From the NCBI RefSeq assembly GCF_018138145.1, contig NZ_CP073104.1:3410001-3474000 (forward strand): DNA of 64,000 nt, in the 5' to 3' direction. The notes under the pieces were generated by a model. That model was not told the origin of the DNA. It saw only the letters and a program-made list of their open reading frames with translations, and searched no databases. Both the position numbers and the translations under genes were made by a program. The stretch comes from Pseudomonas sp. SCA2728.1_7 (GTDB lineage: Bacteria > Pseudomonadota > Gammaproteobacteria > Pseudomonadales > Pseudomonadaceae). How positions within the stretch are numbered: the first letter of the stretch is position 1; each line of letters opens with the position of its first letter. This document shows, piece by piece, positions 1 to 10,724 of this stretch.

Positions 1-2
1 GT

Positions 3-341
3 TTGCGCAAAACCGACTTCATCGGCCGCTACGGCGGTGAAGAGTTCGCCATCGTCATGCCCGACACCGATATAGAAGCCGCGCATAAAGTGCTCGACGA
101 AATCCGCCAGCGTTTCGCCGAAATCCATTACCCGGCGCAGCCGCAGGATTTGTGGTGCACCTTCAGTGCCGGCGTGGTGGAAATGCACGACGACTGCGAC
201 AGCCTGATGATGGCCAGCCAGGCCGATGAGGCGCTGTACCGCGCCAAGGGTGCCGGGCGCAATCGCGTGCAGACTGCGCGCGAGTCAAAGCAAAGTGCCA
301 CTTTTTCATCGGATTCCACTGATTCGGTCATAACCCTGTAA
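3..341 (+). CDS. gcbA: Diguanylate cyclase C-terminal part (5' truncated by window edge), GcbA-like
   Basis: Only the last 112 or so residues are present; the reading frame is open to the left edge. The GGDEF-family active-site loop is seen as RYGGEEF near residue 9, and the C-terminal signature EALYRAKGAGRNRV follows, so this is the catalytic half of a cyclase making cyclic di-GMP from two GTP. The GGEEF loop is intact, so activity is expected. The N-terminal domains and the inhibitory RxxD site lie outside the window. The symbol rests on synteny: in P. aeruginosa gcbA (PA4843, a response regulator with a GGDEF domain that promotes attachment) lies next to chemoreceptor ctpL and near aroQ, as here. 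The family is certain; the gcbA name is an inference. Confidence 0.75.
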   Translation: MRKTDFIGRYGGEEFAIVMPDTDIEAAHKVLDEIRQRFAEIHYPAQPQDLWCTFSAGVVEMHDDCDSLMMASQADEALYRAKGAGRNRVQTARESKQSATFSSDSTDSVITL

Positions 342-392
342 CAGAACCGAAATAAATTCAGGCACTTACCATTTCTGCCGTTGGTAGCCGTC

Positions 393-2339
393 ATGCGCCT
401 GAAGTTGCTCACCAATCTCAATACGCTGCTGCTGGTCGCCGTGTGCCTCGCACTCGGCGCCACGCTGTGGTGGTCACAAAAAGCCCTCGAACGCCCGTAT
501 CTGTTGATGGAGCGGTATCTGGGGTTGTCGCAGCAATTTCAAAACGAGGTGGCGCGCAACGTCGAGGACTACCTCGGCAGTGGCGATGCCCTGCGCCTGA
601 GCAGCGCCGGCCAGGCCATCGACGGTTTGCGCGAAGACCTCGGTGAATTGCCCCCGGCGCTGGCCGACACCCTGCGCCCGAGCTTGACGGGGCTGGAAGA
701 ATTCAGCAAAACCGACCTGCTCGCGGCCGGCAAACTGGCCGGTGATCCGCAGGCCTTGCTGTTGCAGGCCGAGCGCGAATTGAGCGCCAGCCTCGATCAG
801 CTCAGCACTTACGCCAACGGTAACGCGGCTTATCTGGCACCGCTGCTCGCCGCTGCGCAGCACTTGGGCAAACTGTCGCTGGCGCGGGACAAACTGGTCA
901 GCAGCGGGCGCAGTGAGCTAGCCGCCGATGTTGAGCGCGAAGTCACCAATATCCGCTCGCAGGCTCAAGTGATTGATGCCCTGCCCTTGCTCGGCGTTGT
1001 GGCCAAGAGTGAATCGGGCAGCGACGATTTCGCGGCGATGATGGGCATCGAAAACACGGAAAAAACTGTCGCGCAAGATGCTGGCGTCGGCCTCAAGCGC
1101 GAACTCAACAGCTTGCTCGGACGTTATCCGGCGGAGCTTGAGCGCACCCGCGATCAGATTCAGAAACGCACCGACCTGAGCACTGCCACTCACCAGAAAA
1201 TCGCCGCCGTACAGCAAGCCATCGCCGGGCTTGAGCCGGTGGTGCGCGCCCAGCACGGACAGATTCAGGGCGAAGTGCGACTGATGCAGGGCGTGATGAT
1301 CGGTTTGATTCTGCTGATCGCGCTATTGATCGACACCTTGCAACGCCGACTGGCCCGTACGCTGACCAATCTCGCGCCTGCGCTGTCGACCTGGGCAGAA
1401 GGCGATTTCAGCCGCGATATTCACCTGGGCAAAACCAACCGTGAACTGCACGACATCGAAGCCTCTTTGAATCGCTTGCGCGCCTATCTGGTGGATCTGG
1501 TCGGGACCATTCGCGGCAATGCCGAACAAGTCGCGGGCAGCAGCCGTACCCTCGCCGAGCTGAGCAACGACTTGCACAGCGGCGCCGAACATCAGGCTGG
1601 CGACACCGCGCTGATCCGTGATTCCCTCGGCGAACTTGAAGCGACAATCCAGCAAGTGGCCGGTGACGCACAGCAGGCAGCGGATGCCAGCCGCCATGCC
1701 GGACTGGCCGTCGAGCATGGGCAGACGGTCATTGGCCAAAGCCTCACCGGCCTGCACGCGTTGGTCGGTGAAGTACAAGGCAACGCGCAGATGATCGAAC
1801 ACCTGGCCGAGGAGTCGGCGACCATTGGTGGCGTATTGACGGTGATTCGCTCGATTGCCGATCAAACCAACCTGCTGGCGCTGAACGCGGCGATCGAAGC
1901 GGCGCGTGCCGGGGAAATGGGTCGGGGTTTCGCCGTAGTGGCCGAAGAAGTGCGCTCACTGGCACAACGCACCGCAGGCGCGACAGCCGAGATTCAGACG
2001 CTGATCGCCGGCCTGCAAACCGCTGCTCGTCAATCGGTCGAAGGCATGCGCGCGCAGGTCGAACACGCCGAAGCCACCGCCAATCAGGCGCAAGCGGCGG
2101 ACGGTGCGCTGGATAAAATCGTCGGCGCGATCCAGACCATTTCCGACACGGCGATCCGCATCGCCGATGTCACTGCGCAACAGAGTGGCGCGGTCAGCGA
2201 GATCCGCGATCACAGTGAGCGGATTCATCAGTTGGGCGGGGATAATCTGGTGCGTATCGGTCGTGGGCGTGAGCAGGGGGAGAATCTGCTGGTATTGGGC
2301 GGGCAATTGCATACAGCTGTTCAGGCATTTCGCGTCTGA
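393..2339 (+). CDS. ctpL: Methyl-accepting chemotaxis protein, CtpL-like
   Basis: A 648-residue transmembrane chemoreceptor. A first membrane segment lies at about residues 10-28. A helical periplasmic ligand-binding region of about 260 residues follows, whose length fits the helical bimodular (HBM) class. Then come a second membrane segment at about 300-318, a HAMP region and a long cytoplasmic coiled coil. The kinase-control hairpin is recognisable ([20 protein letters not shown], then [19 protein letters not shown]). ATG at 393 is preferred over an upstream in-frame TTG at 381 because the residues after it (MRLKLLTN) are a normal start into a membrane anchor. The position next to a GcbA-like cyclase and upstream of aroQ matches P. 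aeruginosa ctpL (PA4844), reported to act in phosphate-related chemotaxis; the ligand here is not known. REP repeats follow the gene. Confidence 0.85.
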   Translation: MRLKLLTNLNTLLLVAVCLALGATLWWSQKALERPYLLMERYLGLSQQFQNEVARNVEDYLGSGDALRLSSAGQAIDGLREDLGELPPALADTLRPSLTGLEEFSKTDLLAAGKLAGDPQALLLQAERELSASLDQLSTYANGNAAYLAPLLAAAQHLGKLSLARDKLVSSGRSELAADVEREVTNIRSQAQVIDALPLLGVVAKSESGSDDFAAMMGIENTEKTVAQDAGVGLKRELNSLLGRYPAELERTRDQIQKRTDLSTATHQKIAAVQQAIAGLEPVVRAQHGQIQGEVRLMQGVMIGLILLIALLIDTLQRRLARTLTNLAPALSTWAEGDFSRDIHLGKTNRELHDIEASLNRLRAYLVDLVGTIRGNAEQVAGSSRTLAELSNDLHSGAEHQAGDTALIRDSLGELEATIQQVAGDAQQAADASRHAGLAVEHGQTVIGQSLTGLHALVGEVQGNAQMIEHLAEESATIGGVLTVIRSIADQTNLLALNAAIEAARAGEMGRGFAVVAEEVRSLAQRTAGATAEIQTLIAGLQTAARQSVEGMRAQVEHAEATANQAQAADGALDKIVGAIQTISDTAIRIADVTAQQSGAVSEIRDHSERIHQLGGDNLVRIGRGREQGENLLVLGGQLHTAVQAFRV

Positions 2340-2347
2340 TAGACCGC

Positions 2348-2413
2348 CTTCGCGAGCAGGCTCGCTCCCACAGGGGTACATATTTCAATGTGGGAGCGAG
2401 CCTGCTCGCGAAG
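2348..2413. repeat. REP inverted pair, gggagcgagc type
   Basis: Two inverted copies of a 24-25 base REP unit (cttcgcgagcaggctcgctc... and its complement) separated by a short spacer, starting nine bases past the chemoreceptor stop. As RNA the pair can fold into one long hairpin. This copy is in the orientation where the gcgaag ends point outward. Confidence 0.9.
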
Positions 2414-2580
2414 AGGCCCGCCCCGTCACCGCAAATGACCGGATCCAGTCACTTGGTCACATATTTCGCGCAAACATCGGCCATCGTGCTGGCTATTGCA
2501 TAGAACTGGACAGTCACAAAGTCTTTGCGGCATAGTCGCCGGGTTCTGACGATTGCTCATTCATAACAAGGACTACGCAG

Positions 2581-3033
2581 ATGGCAACCCTACTGGTGCT
2601 GCACGGCCCCAACCTGAACCTGCTCGGCACCCGCGAACCCGGCACTTACGGTTCAACGACCCTGGCGCAGATCAATCAGGATCTGGAGCGCCGCGCCCGT
2701 GAAGCCGGCCATCATCTGCTGTATCTGCAAAGCAATGCCGAGTACGAATTGATCGACCGCATCCACGCCGCGCGCGGCGAAGGCGTCGATTTCATTCTGA
2801 TCAATCCAGCAGCTTTTACGCACACAAGTGTCGCATTACGTGACGCGTTGCTGGGAGTGAGCATCCCATTCATCGAAGTGCATTTGTCCAACGTGCACAA
2901 ACGCGAACCTTTCCGCCATCACTCTTACTTCTCCGACGTAGCGGTGGGAGTGATCTGCGGCCTTGGCGCCAGCGGTTACCGACTGGCCCTGGAGGCTGCA
3001 CTAGAACAGCTTGAAACACAGGCAACGACTTGA
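2581..3033 (+). CDS. aroQ: 3-dehydroquinate dehydratase, type II
   Basis: A 150-residue protein, the usual length for type II dehydroquinase, which removes water from 3-dehydroquinate in the shikimate pathway. The family opening [20 protein letters not shown] supplies the catalytic Asn and Tyr region. [29 protein letters not shown] and [17 protein letters not shown] are the other active-site blocks, including the catalytic His and substrate-binding Arg. It lies 48 bases upstream of accB, in the conserved gammaproteobacterial aroQ-accB-accC order, so the three may be co-transcribed. Pseudomonas carries several aroQ paralogues; this is the one linked to acc. Confidence 0.96.
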   Translation: MATLLVLHGPNLNLLGTREPGTYGSTTLAQINQDLERRAREAGHHLLYLQSNAEYELIDRIHAARGEGVDFILINPAAFTHTSVALRDALLGVSIPFIEVHLSNVHKREPFRHHSYFSDVAVGVICGLGASGYRLALEAALEQLETQATT

Positions 3034-3081
3034 ACTACAAGCGTTAAGCGCCCCTGACCGACCCTTGGGAGTTGATGATTC

Positions 3082-3543
3082 ATGGATATCCGTAAAGTTA
3101 AGAAACTGATCGAATTGCTGGAAGAGTCCGGCATCGACGAGCTCGAGATCAAGGAAGGCGAAGAGTCCGTACGCATCAGCCGTCACAGCAAGACCCCGGC
3201 TCAGCAGTACTACGCACCGGCGCCGATGCAAGCACCGGTCGCTGCACCTGCCGCTGCTGCTCCGGTTGCTGCTGCAGCCCCGGTTGCCGCTGCTGCCCCA
3301 GCGCTGAACGGCACTGTTGCCCGTTCGCCGATGGTCGGCACCTTCTACCGTAAATCTTCGCCAACCTCGCCGTCCTTCGTTGAAGTTGGCCAGACCGTGA
3401 AGAAAGGCGACACTCTGTGCATCGTCGAAGCCATGAAGATGATGAACCACATCGAAGCTGAAACCAGCGGTGTGATCGAGTCCATCCTCGTCGAAGACGG
3501 CCAGCCGGTTGAGTACGACCAACCGCTGTTCACCATCGTTTGA
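3082..3543 (+). CDS. accB: Biotin carboxyl carrier protein of acetyl-CoA carboxylase
   Basis: 153 residues. It carries the biotin that AccC carboxylates and AccAD uses to make malonyl-CoA, the first step of fatty-acid synthesis in the cytosol. An N-terminal helix-rich part (1-40) is joined by a flexible Ala/Pro linker at about 45-75 to the biotinyl domain. The biotin attachment motif EAMKMM places the modified lysine at about residue 119. The Ala/Pro linker is encoded by near-repetitive gct/gcc-rich DNA. It ends 17 bases before accC, and the two subunits are normally co-expressed. Confidence 0.97.
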   Translation: MDIRKVKKLIELLEESGIDELEIKEGEESVRISRHSKTPAQQYYAPAPMQAPVAAPAAAAPVAAAAPVAAAAPALNGTVARSPMVGTFYRKSSPTSPSFVEVGQTVKKGDTLCIVEAMKMMNHIEAETSGVIESILVEDGQPVEYDQPLFTIV

Positions 3544-3560
3544 ACTGCGGAGAGCCTTTG

Positions 3561-4919
3561 ATGACTGCGAAGTTGGAAAAAGTTCTGATCGCTAACCGCG
3601 GTGAGATCGCCCTGCGGATTCTGCGTGCCTGCAAAGAGATGGGCATCAAGACCGTCGCCGTTTACTCCAAGGCCGACAAAGAGCTGATGCACCTGGGTCT
3701 GGCAGACGAATCCGTCTGCATCGGCCCGGCTTCTGCCGCGCACTCTTACCTGCACATCCCGGCCATCATCGCGGCTGCTGAAGTGACTGGCGCTACCGCC
3801 ATTCACCCAGGCTACGGTTTCCTCGCGGAAAACGCCGATTTTGCCGAGCAGGTCGAGAACTCCGGCTTCGCCTTCATCGGCCCGAAAGCCGACACCATTC
3901 GCCTGATGGGCGACAAGGTCTCGGCCAAGCACGCGATGATCGAAGCGGGCGTACCGACCGTTCCAGGTTCTGACGGCCCGTTGCCGGAAGACGAAGAAAC
4001 GGCGCTGCGCATCGGTCGCGAAGTCGGCTACCCGGTGATCATCAAAGCCGCTGGCGGCGGCGGTGGTCGCGGCATGCGCGTGGTGCACAAGGAAGAAGAC
4101 CTGATCGCCTTCGCCAAACTGACCCGCACCGAAGCTGGCGCGGCGTTCGGCAACCCGATGGTCTATCTGGAAAAATTCCTGACCAATCCACGTCACGTGG
4201 AAGTGCAGGTTCTGTCCGACGGCCAGGGTCATGCGATCCATCTGGGCGACCGCGATTGCTCGCTGCAACGTCGTCACCAGAAAGTTCTCGAAGAAGCGCC
4301 GGCACCGGGCATCGACGAGAAGGCTCGCGAAGAAGTACTGGCTCGCTGCGTCAAGGCGTGCATCGACATCGGTTACCGCGGCGCCGGCACTTTCGAGTTC
4401 CTGTACGAGAACGGTCGTTTCTACTTCATCGAAATGAACACCCGTGTTCAGGTGGAGCACCCGGTTTCGGAAATGGTCACCGGTATCGACATCGTCAAGG
4501 AGATGCTCAGCATCGCCGCTGGCAACAAACTGTCGTTCACGCAGGATGATGTGGTGATCCGTGGTCACTCGCTGGAATGCCGGATCAACGCTGAAGACCC
4601 GAAAACCTTCATGCCGAGCCCGGGTACGGTCAAGCATTTCCACGCTCCAGGCGGCAACGGCGTTCGCGTCGACTCGCACCTGTACAGTGGCTATGCCGTG
4701 CCACCGAACTACGACTCGCTGATCGGCAAGCTGATCACTTACGGCGCGACCCGCGACGAAGCCATGGCCCGCATGCGCAATGCCCTGGACGAAATCGTGG
4801 TGGACGGGATCAAGACCAACATCCCGCTGCACCGTGATCTGGTTCGCGACGAAGGCTTCTGCAAGGGTGGTGTGAACATTCACTACCTCGAGCACAAGCT
4901 GGCTGGCGAGAAGCACTAA
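3561..4919 (+). CDS. accC: Acetyl-CoA carboxylase, biotin carboxylase subunit
   Basis: A 452-residue ATP-grasp enzyme that carboxylates biotin on AccB using ATP and bicarbonate. The start at ATG 3561 gives the family N-terminus ([19 protein letters not shown]) and follows a ggagag ribosome site; the frame is open further upstream but that part is not conserved. Visible motifs are the glycine-rich ATP loop [12 protein letters not shown], the metal and bicarbonate site [14 protein letters not shown], and [13 protein letters not shown] strong hairpin terminator follows 18 bases after the stop, so the aroQ-accB-accC unit ends here. Confidence 0.98.
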   Translation: MTAKLEKVLIANRGEIALRILRACKEMGIKTVAVYSKADKELMHLGLADESVCIGPASAAHSYLHIPAIIAAAEVTGATAIHPGYGFLAENADFAEQVENSGFAFIGPKADTIRLMGDKVSAKHAMIEAGVPTVPGSDGPLPEDEETALRIGREVGYPVIIKAAGGGGGRGMRVVHKEEDLIAFAKLTRTEAGAAFGNPMVYLEKFLTNPRHVEVQVLSDGQGHAIHLGDRDCSLQRRHQKVLEEAPAPGIDEKAREEVLARCVKACIDIGYRGAGTFEFLYENGRFYFIEMNTRVQVEHPVSEMVTGIDIVKEMLSIAAGNKLSFTQDDVVIRGHSLECRINAEDPKTFMPSPGTVKHFHAPGGNGVRVDSHLYSGYAVPPNYDSLIGKLITYGATRDEAMARMRNALDEIVVDGIKTNIPLHRDLVRDEGFCKGGVNIHYLEHKLAGEKH

Positions 4920-4937
4920 GCTTCAGCCCGCACCAGA

Positions 4938-4970
4938 CAAAGCCGCCTTCGGGCGGCTTTGTTGTTTCTG
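4938..4970 (+). terminator. Rho-independent terminator after accC
   Basis: A perfect 10-bp stem (caaagccgcc / ggcggctttg) with a ttcg tetraloop, followed by a T-rich tail (ttgtttct). It ends the aroQ-accBC transcript. Confidence 0.9.
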
Positions 4971-4988
4971 CAGATTTCACAAAACCCT

Positions 4989-5077
4989 GTAGGAGTGAGC
5001 CTGCTCGCGATGAGGCTGGCACATTCAGCATTTATGTTGACGGCAACATCGCCATCGCGAGCAGGCTCACTCCTACA
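4989..5077. repeat. REP inverted pair, aggagtgagc type
   Basis: Two inverted REP units (tgtaggagtgagcctgctcg... and the complement) about 40 bases apart between accC and prmA. The sequence type differs from the copy at 2348 by paired changes (g to a and c to t) that keep the hairpin. Confidence 0.9.
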
Positions 5078-5187
5078 ACGGATTGGCGCTACAAATCCAG
5101 CTCCCACAAACCGCCTGCGCTCGCGTAAACTTGCGCGCTTCTCGCCGGCCGCTAGGCTGCAATCAATATTTTTCAAAGGTGCCCGCC

Positions 5188-6066
5188 ATGCCTTGGCTGC
5201 AAGTACGTCTCGCCATCAGCCCGGAACAAGCCGAAACCTACGAAGACGCTTTCCTTGAAGTGGGCGCCGTGTCGGTGACCTTCATGGACGCTGAAGATCA
5301 GCCAATCTTCGAGCCGGAACTCAACACCACCCCGCTGTGGCCACACACGCACCTGCTGGCGCTGTTCGAAGGCGGCACCGAACCGGCACCGGTTCTGGCC
5401 CATCTGGAACTGCTGACCGGCAGCCCGCTGCCTGAGCATCACAGCGAAGTCATCGAAGATCAGGACTGGGAACGCAGCTGGATGGACGGTTTTGAGCCGA
5501 TGCGTTTCGGCCAGCGCCTGTGGATCGTGCCGAGCTGGCACGCCGCGCCGGAACCTGATGCGGTCAACTTGCTGCTGGATCCGGGCCTGGCCTTCGGTAC
5601 CGGCACCCACCCGACCACCGCCCTGTGCCTGGAATGGCTCGACGGTCAGGATCTGAAAGACTGCAACGTGCTGGATTTCGGCTGCGGCTCGGGGATTCTG
5701 GCGATTGCAGCCCTGCTGCTCGGTGCGAAAGAAGCGGTCGGCACCGACATCGACGTGCAGGCGCTGGAAGCCTCGCGCGACAACGCCGGGCGCAACAACA
5801 TCGCTGAAGCACTGTTCCCGCTGTACCTGCCGGAAGATCTGCCGCAGGTTCAAGCCGATGTGCTGGTCGCCAATATTCTCGCCGGCCCGCTGGTTTCGCT
5901 GGCGCCGCAACTCTCCAGCCTGGTGAAATCCGGTGGCCGTCTGGCGCTGTCGGGCATCCTCGCCGAACAGGGTGACGAAGTGGCTGCTGCTTACGCTCAG
6001 GACTTCGACCTCGACCCGATCGCTAATCGCGATGGCTGGGTGCGCATCACCGGCCGTCGGCGCTAA
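5188..6066 (+). CDS. prmA: Ribosomal protein L11 methyltransferase
   Basis: 292 residues, the family's normal length. It trimethylates lysines and the N-terminus of ribosomal protein L11 using S-adenosylmethionine. The start at ATG 5188 gives the conserved opening [11 protein letters not shown]; the frame extends upstream but into REP-flanked intergenic DNA. The N-terminal substrate domain spans about 1-120. The methyltransferase domain shows the [14 protein letters not shown] motif and the SAM loop [20 protein letters not shown], then [10 protein letters not shown], which holds the catalytic NxLxxP-like motif. It is followed 30 bases later by the DUF3426 gene, as in P. aeruginosa. Confidence 0.96.
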   Translation: MPWLQVRLAISPEQAETYEDAFLEVGAVSVTFMDAEDQPIFEPELNTTPLWPHTHLLALFEGGTEPAPVLAHLELLTGSPLPEHHSEVIEDQDWERSWMDGFEPMRFGQRLWIVPSWHAAPEPDAVNLLLDPGLAFGTGTHPTTALCLEWLDGQDLKDCNVLDFGCGSGILAIAALLLGAKEAVGTDIDVQALEASRDNAGRNNIAEALFPLYLPEDLPQVQADVLVANILAGPLVSLAPQLSSLVKSGGRLALSGILAEQGDEVAAAYAQDFDLDPIANRDGWVRITGRRR

Positions 6067-6096
6067 TATGTCCGCCTGCATAAACCGGATCGCCGC

Positions 6097-7365
6097 ATGA
6101 CCGACAGTTTCGTCACCCAGTGCCCGCATTGCCAAACCAGTTTCCGTGTCAGCCATGCTCAATTGAGCGTGGCCCGCGGGGTGGTTCGCTGCGGCTCCTG
6201 CCTGCAAGTGTTCAACGCGGCCAAACAGCTGCTGGAACAACACGCCGGCAAGGACGCGGTGACGCCGGTTGCGCCGCCCATGGTTGCGCTGCCGGACGAA
6301 GCGCCGTCGGCTTTCGAGCCACCGCCCACCATCGAGCAGCCCGAGCCGCGCGCCATCAGCCAAAAGCAGTGGAGCGCCTCGGCGCTTGATCTCGACAGCC
6401 TCGATCTGGACGAAGAGCTCGCACGTCTCGAACAACGGGAAATCCAGCCCGCCACCGAACTCGGACGCGCGCGCGAAGACTCCCTGAGTGCCCGTCGCGA
6501 CAGCCCGGAGCCGGATGACGCGGCATGGCCAGGCAGTCTGTTCAGCGAACCTGCCGACGAGCGGCTGCCTGAGCCGGACGACGAGCCGCCGATCGACGAC
6601 ATTGAAACGGTCAAATCCGAGCGCACCGAGCCTTCGCTGTCGCTGGAACCGGTGGATCTGGATGACGAGCCAGCGATCCCGCACCTGCGCCTGCACGACC
6701 CGATCGACCCCAATGCCCGCCGCGAACGCTTGTCGGCCAATGACAAACCCGATGACGACGATTTGCCATCGATTGAGCCGCTGCGCAAAAAGCGCGAGCG
6801 CGCAGAACCCGGCGTACGCGCCGAAGTTCTGCAGGACCTGACCGACGACCCGCTGCAACTGGACTGGCAGAAACGCCGCTCGCCGTGGGGTCGTCGCTTG
6901 CTTTGGCTGGTGCTGGTCTTGCTGGCGGCAGGTGGGCTGGCTGCGCAGTACATCTCTTATCACTTCGATGAACTGGCCCGACAGGATCAATACCGCCCGT
7001 GGTTCCAGCAAATCTGCCCGCAGATCGGCTGCACGGTGCCGTCCAAAGTGGACATCGCCCGAATCAAGAGCAGCAATCTGGTGGTGCGCAGCCATCCGGA
7101 GTTCAACGGTGCGCTGGTGGTCGATGCAATCATTTACAACCGTGCGACGTTCTCCCAGCCATTTCCATTGTTGGAGCTGCGCTTCGCCGACCTCAACGGC
7201 CACCTGATCGCCAGTCGTCGCTTCAAACCCGGCGAATACCTGAGAGGAGACCTCGAAGGCCTGGCGGAAATGCCGCCGCAGACGCCGATCCACATCGCGC
7301 TGGATATTCTCGATCCAGGCCCGAAAGCGGTGAATTACAGCCTGAGTTTCCACTCGCCCGAGTGA
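6097..7365 (+). CDS. Zinc-ribbon and DUF3426 membrane protein
   Basis: 422 residues, function unknown. An N-terminal MJ0042-type zinc ribbon has two Cys pairs (CPHC at about 9-12 and CGSC at about 32-35). A long, very acidic, Pro/Asp/Glu-rich and probably disordered region runs to about residue 250. One membrane helix follows (LLWLVLVLLAAGGLAAQYI, about 267-285), then a DUF3426 domain of about 130 residues, predicted to be periplasmic. Cys residues near QICPQIGC may form a disulfide there. The layout suggests a bitopic protein with a cytosolic metal-binding head. It lies between prmA and dusB, a conserved Pseudomonas arrangement. Confidence 0.85.
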   Translation: MTDSFVTQCPHCQTSFRVSHAQLSVARGVVRCGSCLQVFNAAKQLLEQHAGKDAVTPVAPPMVALPDEAPSAFEPPPTIEQPEPRAISQKQWSASALDLDSLDLDEELARLEQREIQPATELGRAREDSLSARRDSPEPDDAAWPGSLFSEPADERLPEPDDEPPIDDIETVKSERTEPSLSLEPVDLDDEPAIPHLRLHDPIDPNARRERLSANDKPDDDDLPSIEPLRKKRERAEPGVRAEVLQDLTDDPLQLDWQKRRSPWGRRLLWLVLVLLAAGGLAAQYISYHFDELARQDQYRPWFQQICPQIGCTVPSKVDIARIKSSNLVVRSHPEFNGALVVDAIIYNRATFSQPFPLLELRFADLNGHLIASRRFKPGEYLRGDLEGLAEMPPQTPIHIALDILDPGPKAVNYSLSFHSPE

Positions 7366-7550
7366 CGCGCTTCATCGCTTTCGAATTGACGGCGGTTTTC
7401 TGACTTTGTCACGCACAACCAAACCGGTGGCGATAACAGAATAACTGTTCAGATTTTGTTCAATTCAGCCTTTATCCAGTCATCGAGAGCGGGTATCATG
7501 CCAACCCTTTTTCGAACTCTCATGATCCGGCCCCACCTCAGGGAAGTCCT

Positions 7551-8561
7551 ATGTCGGCGGTACGCATCGGCCCATACACATTGCAGAACGGCTTGATTCT
7601 CGCCCCGATGGCGGGCGTCACCGATCAGCCCTTTCGTCAGCTGTGCAAGCGTTTGGGCGCAGGGCTTGTAGTCTCGGAAATGGTCACCAGTGACATGAGC
7701 CTGTGGAACACCCGCAAGTCGCGCATGCGCATGATCCACGAAGGCGATCCCGAGCCACGCTCGGTACAGATTGCCGGTGGTGATGCACAGATGCTGGCGG
7801 ATGCAGCCCGGGCCAACGTCGAACTGGGCGCACAGATTATTGATATCAACATGGGTTGCCCGGCAAAGAAGGTCTGCAACAAGGCCGCCGGTTCCGCGTT
7901 GTTGAAAGATGAAGCACTGGTCACCGAGATCCTGCAGGCCGTTGTGGCTGCGGTTGATGTGCCGGTCACCCTGAAGATCCGCACCGGTTGGGATCGCGAC
8001 AACAAGAACGGTCTGACCGTGGCGAAGATCGCCGAGCAGGCCGGGATCTCCGCGCTGGCAGTGCATGGCCGCACGCGCGCCGATCTGTACAAGGGTGAAG
8101 CCGAGTACGACACGATTGCCGCGATCAAGCAGGCGGTGTCGATCCCGGTGTTTGCCAATGGCGATATCGATTCGCCGGAAAAGGCCCGTTACGTGCTTGA
8201 CGCAACCGGTGCCGATGGCCTGTTGGTAGGCCGCGCCGCCCAAGGGCGGCCATGGATTTTTCGCGAGATCGAACACTTCCTGCGTACCGGCGAGAAATTG
8301 CCGGCGCCGGAGCTGATCGAGGTGGAACGCATACTGCTAGAGCATCTGGCCGCCCTTCACGCTTTCTATGGGGATGTGATGGGTGTGCGCATTGCGCGCA
8401 AGCATGTGGGCTGGTATCTCGCAACCTTGCCGGGCGCCAGGGAGTTTCGCGCCCACTTCAATCGTTTGGATGGTACGGAAACACAATGCGCCAACGTTCG
8501 GGAGTTCTTCGCCGAGCGTTACAAGAGCCTGACAGGGGACGAAGAAGGGGTGGCCGCATGA
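7551..8561 (+). CDS. dusB: tRNA-dihydrouridine synthase B
   Basis: A 336-residue FMN enzyme that reduces specific uridines in the tRNA D-loop with NADPH. It has the TIM-barrel opening [15 protein letters not shown], the catalytic cysteine segment [19 protein letters not shown], the HGRTR phosphate-contact motif and [16 protein letters not shown] for FMN binding. Its stop codon overlaps the fis start (atga), the classic gammaproteobacterial dusB-fis operon in which fis is translated from the same message. The 185-base upstream gap is AT-richer and probably holds the operon promoter; I cannot assign its boxes with confidence. Confidence 0.97.
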   Translation: MSAVRIGPYTLQNGLILAPMAGVTDQPFRQLCKRLGAGLVVSEMVTSDMSLWNTRKSRMRMIHEGDPEPRSVQIAGGDAQMLADAARANVELGAQIIDINMGCPAKKVCNKAAGSALLKDEALVTEILQAVVAAVDVPVTLKIRTGWDRDNKNGLTVAKIAEQAGISALAVHGRTRADLYKGEAEYDTIAAIKQAVSIPVFANGDIDSPEKARYVLDATGADGLLVGRAAQGRPWIFREIEHFLRTGEKLPAPELIEVERILLEHLAALHAFYGDVMGVRIARKHVGWYLATLPGAREFRAHFNRLDGTETQCANVREFFAERYKSLTGDEEGVAA

Positions 8562-8878
8562 CGATGATGACCGAGACTTTAGTGAGTGGAACAACACCCG
8601 TGAGCGACAACGTGAATTTGAAACAGCACCTCAATACCCCGAGCGAAGAAGGTCAGACCCTTCGCGGGAGTGTCGAGAAGGCGCTGCACAATTATTTCGC
8701 CCACCTTGAGGGCGCGTCCGTCACGGATGTGTACAACCTGGTGCTCTCCGAAGTCGAGGCTCCCCTGCTCGAAAGCGTGATGAACTACGTCAAGGGCAAC
8801 CAGACCAAGGCCAGTGAGCTGCTGGGACTTAACCGCGGCACGCTGCGCAAGAAACTCAAGCAGTACGATCTGCTGTAA
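8558..8878 (+). CDS. fis: DNA-binding protein Fis
   Basis: A 106-residue nucleoid protein that bends DNA and affects rRNA transcription, recombination and growth-phase control. The C-terminal helix-turn-helix is the most conserved part ([20 protein letters not shown]). The N-terminal beta-hairpin region (about 15-40) differs from the enteric protein and is a few residues longer. The ATG at 8558 overlaps the dusB stop by four bases; a second in-frame Met two codons on is also possible. A hairpin terminator follows 17 bases after the stop. Confidence 0.96.
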   Translation: MTMMTETLVSGTTPVSDNVNLKQHLNTPSEEGQTLRGSVEKALHNYFAHLEGASVTDVYNLVLSEVEAPLLESVMNYVKGNQTKASELLGLNRGTLRKKLKQYDLL

Positions 8879-8895
8879 GCATTCAATCAAACCAG

Positions 8896-8929
8896 AAAGG
8901 CGCCCGCGTAAAAAACGGTCGCCTTTTTT
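8896..8929 (+). terminator. Terminator after fis
   Basis: A stem aaaggcg / cgccttt with a 17-base loop, then a run of six T. It separates dusB-fis from purH. Confidence 0.8.
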
Positions 8930-8961
8930 GCTGACTTCCTTTGCTTTTGATGGAAATTGAG

Positions 8962-10569
8962 ATGACCGACCAGACTACCCGCCTGCCGATCCGCCGCGCC
9001 TTGATCAGCGTTTCCGACAAGACCGGGATCCTCGAATTCGCCAAGGAGCTAGAAGCTCTGGGCGTCGAGATCCTCTCCACCGGCGGGACGTTCAAGCTGC
9101 TGCGCGACAACGGTGTTGCCGCAGTGGAAGTCGCGGATTACACCGGTTTCGCCGAGATGATGGACGGTCGGGTGAAAACCCTGCACCCGAAAATCCACGG
9201 CGGCATCCTCGGTCGTCGCGGTATCGACGACGCGATCATGAGCGAGCACGGCATCAAGCCGATCGATCTGGTCGCCGTTAACCTCTATCCGTTCGAAGCC
9301 ACCATCAACAAGCCAGGCTGCGACCTGCCGACCGCTATCGAGAACATCGACATCGGCGGCCCGACCATGGTCCGTTCGGCAGCGAAAAACCATAAAGACG
9401 TAGCGATCGTGGTGAATGCCAGCGACTACGCCGGTGTCCTCGAAGGCCTCAAGGCCGGTGGCCTGACCTACGCCCAGCGTTTCGACCTGATGCTCAAGGC
9501 GTTCGAACACACTGCTGCCTACGACGGCATGATCGCCAACTACATGGGCACCGTGAACAAGGCCGCTGAAACCCTGAGCACCGAAGGCCGCAGCGAATTC
9601 CCGCGCACCTTCAACAGCCAGTTCATCAAGGCTCAGGAAATGCGCTACGGCGAGAACCCGCACCAGAGCGCGGCGTTCTACGTGGAAGCCAAACCTGCCG
9701 AAGTCGGCATCGCCACCGCGACCCAACTGCAAGGCAAAGAACTCTCGTACAACAACGTGGCTGACACTGACGCCGCACTGGAATGCGTGAAAAGCTTCGT
9801 CAAGCCAGCCTGCGTGATCGTCAAGCACGCCAACCCGTGCGGCGTGGCAGTCAGCCCGGACGCTGAAGGCGGTATCCGTCAGGCCTACGAACTGGCTTAC
9901 GCGACTGACACTGAATCGGCATTCGGCGGCATCATCGCCTTCAACCGCGAACTGGATGCCGAGACCGCGAAAGCGATCGTCGAGCGTCAGTTCGTTGAAG
10001 TGATCATCGCCCCGAGCGTCAGCGAAGAAGCTCGCGCCATTGTCGCAGCCAAAGCCAACGTGCGCCTGCTGGCCTGCGGCGAGTGGTCGGCTGACCGCGC
10101 CGCTGCGTGGGACTACAAGCGCGTTAACGGCGGTCTGCTGGTGCAGAGCCGCGACATCGGCATGATCAGCGCCGATGACCTGAAAGTCGTGACCAAACGT
10201 GCGCCGACCGAACAGGAAATCCATGACCTGATCTTCGCCTGGAAAGTTGCCAAGTACGTCAAGTCCAACGCCATCGTCTACGCCAAGAACCGTCAGACCA
10301 TCGGTGTCGGCGCTGGCCAGATGAGCCGCGTAAACTCGGCACGTATCGCCGCGATCAAGGCTGAGCACGCCGGTCTGCAAGTCGCCGGTTCGGTGATGGC
10401 CTCCGACGCGTTCTTCCCGTTCCGCGACGGCCTGGATAACGCGGCCAAGGTTGGGATCACTGCGGTGATCCAGCCGGGTGGCTCGATGCGTGATGCGGAA
10501 GTGATTGCTGCAGCCGATGAGGCTGGCATTGCGATGGTCTTCACCGGCATGCGCCACTTCCGTCACTAA
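8962..10569 (+). CDS. purH: Bifunctional AICAR transformylase / IMP cyclohydrolase
   Basis: 535 residues, the standard PurH length. It performs the last two steps of IMP synthesis: formyl transfer from 10-formyl-THF to AICAR, then ring closure. The cyclohydrolase domain (about 1-200) shows [26 protein letters not shown] and [17 protein letters not shown]. The transformylase domain carries [14 protein letters not shown] and [10 protein letters not shown], whose Lys-His pair is catalytic, and [10 protein letters not shown] near the end. ATG 8962 ([11 protein letters not shown]) is chosen over upstream in-frame starts because it gives the family N-terminus. It is followed by a REP pair and then purD. 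Confidence 0.97.
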   Translation: MTDQTTRLPIRRALISVSDKTGILEFAKELEALGVEILSTGGTFKLLRDNGVAAVEVADYTGFAEMMDGRVKTLHPKIHGGILGRRGIDDAIMSEHGIKPIDLVAVNLYPFEATINKPGCDLPTAIENIDIGGPTMVRSAAKNHKDVAIVVNASDYAGVLEGLKAGGLTYAQRFDLMLKAFEHTAAYDGMIANYMGTVNKAAETLSTEGRSEFPRTFNSQFIKAQEMRYGENPHQSAAFYVEAKPAEVGIATATQLQGKELSYNNVADTDAALECVKSFVKPACVIVKHANPCGVAVSPDAEGGIRQAYELAYATDTESAFGGIIAFNRELDAETAKAIVERQFVEVIIAPSVSEEARAIVAAKANVRLLACGEWSADRAAAWDYKRVNGGLLVQSRDIGMISADDLKVVTKRAPTEQEIHDLIFAWKVAKYVKSNAIVYAKNRQTIGVGAGQMSRVNSARIAAIKAEHAGLQVAGSVMASDAFFPFRDGLDNAAKVGITAVIQPGGSMRDAEVIAAADEAGIAMVFTGMRHFRH

Positions 10570-10582
10570 GAACACGTTCCAA

Positions 10583-10671
10583 TGTAGGAGTGAGCCTGCT
10601 CGCGATAGCCATTGATCAGTCAAAGCTGCAGTGACTGACACACCGCAATCGCGAGCAGGCTCACTCCTACA
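10583..10671. repeat. REP inverted pair, aggagtgagc type
   Basis: Two inverted REP units 40 bases apart in the purH-purD gap. The inner spacer also has partial symmetry (tgatcagtca ... tgactgaca). Confidence 0.9.
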
Positions 10672-10724
10672 GAAAAGCGTCCCTGCGGCGCTCAACAGAA
10701 TTAGCGTCATCCGAGGTTTTTGAA

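Noticed and set aside
5173..7353. A very long minus-strand open frame opposite prmA and the DUF3426 gene
   Set aside because: Antisense frames stay open in GC-rich Pseudomonas genes because of third-base bias; the plus-strand proteins have clear family motifs and this one has none. The same holds for long frames opposite accC, purH, purD, ureC, urtA and oprC.
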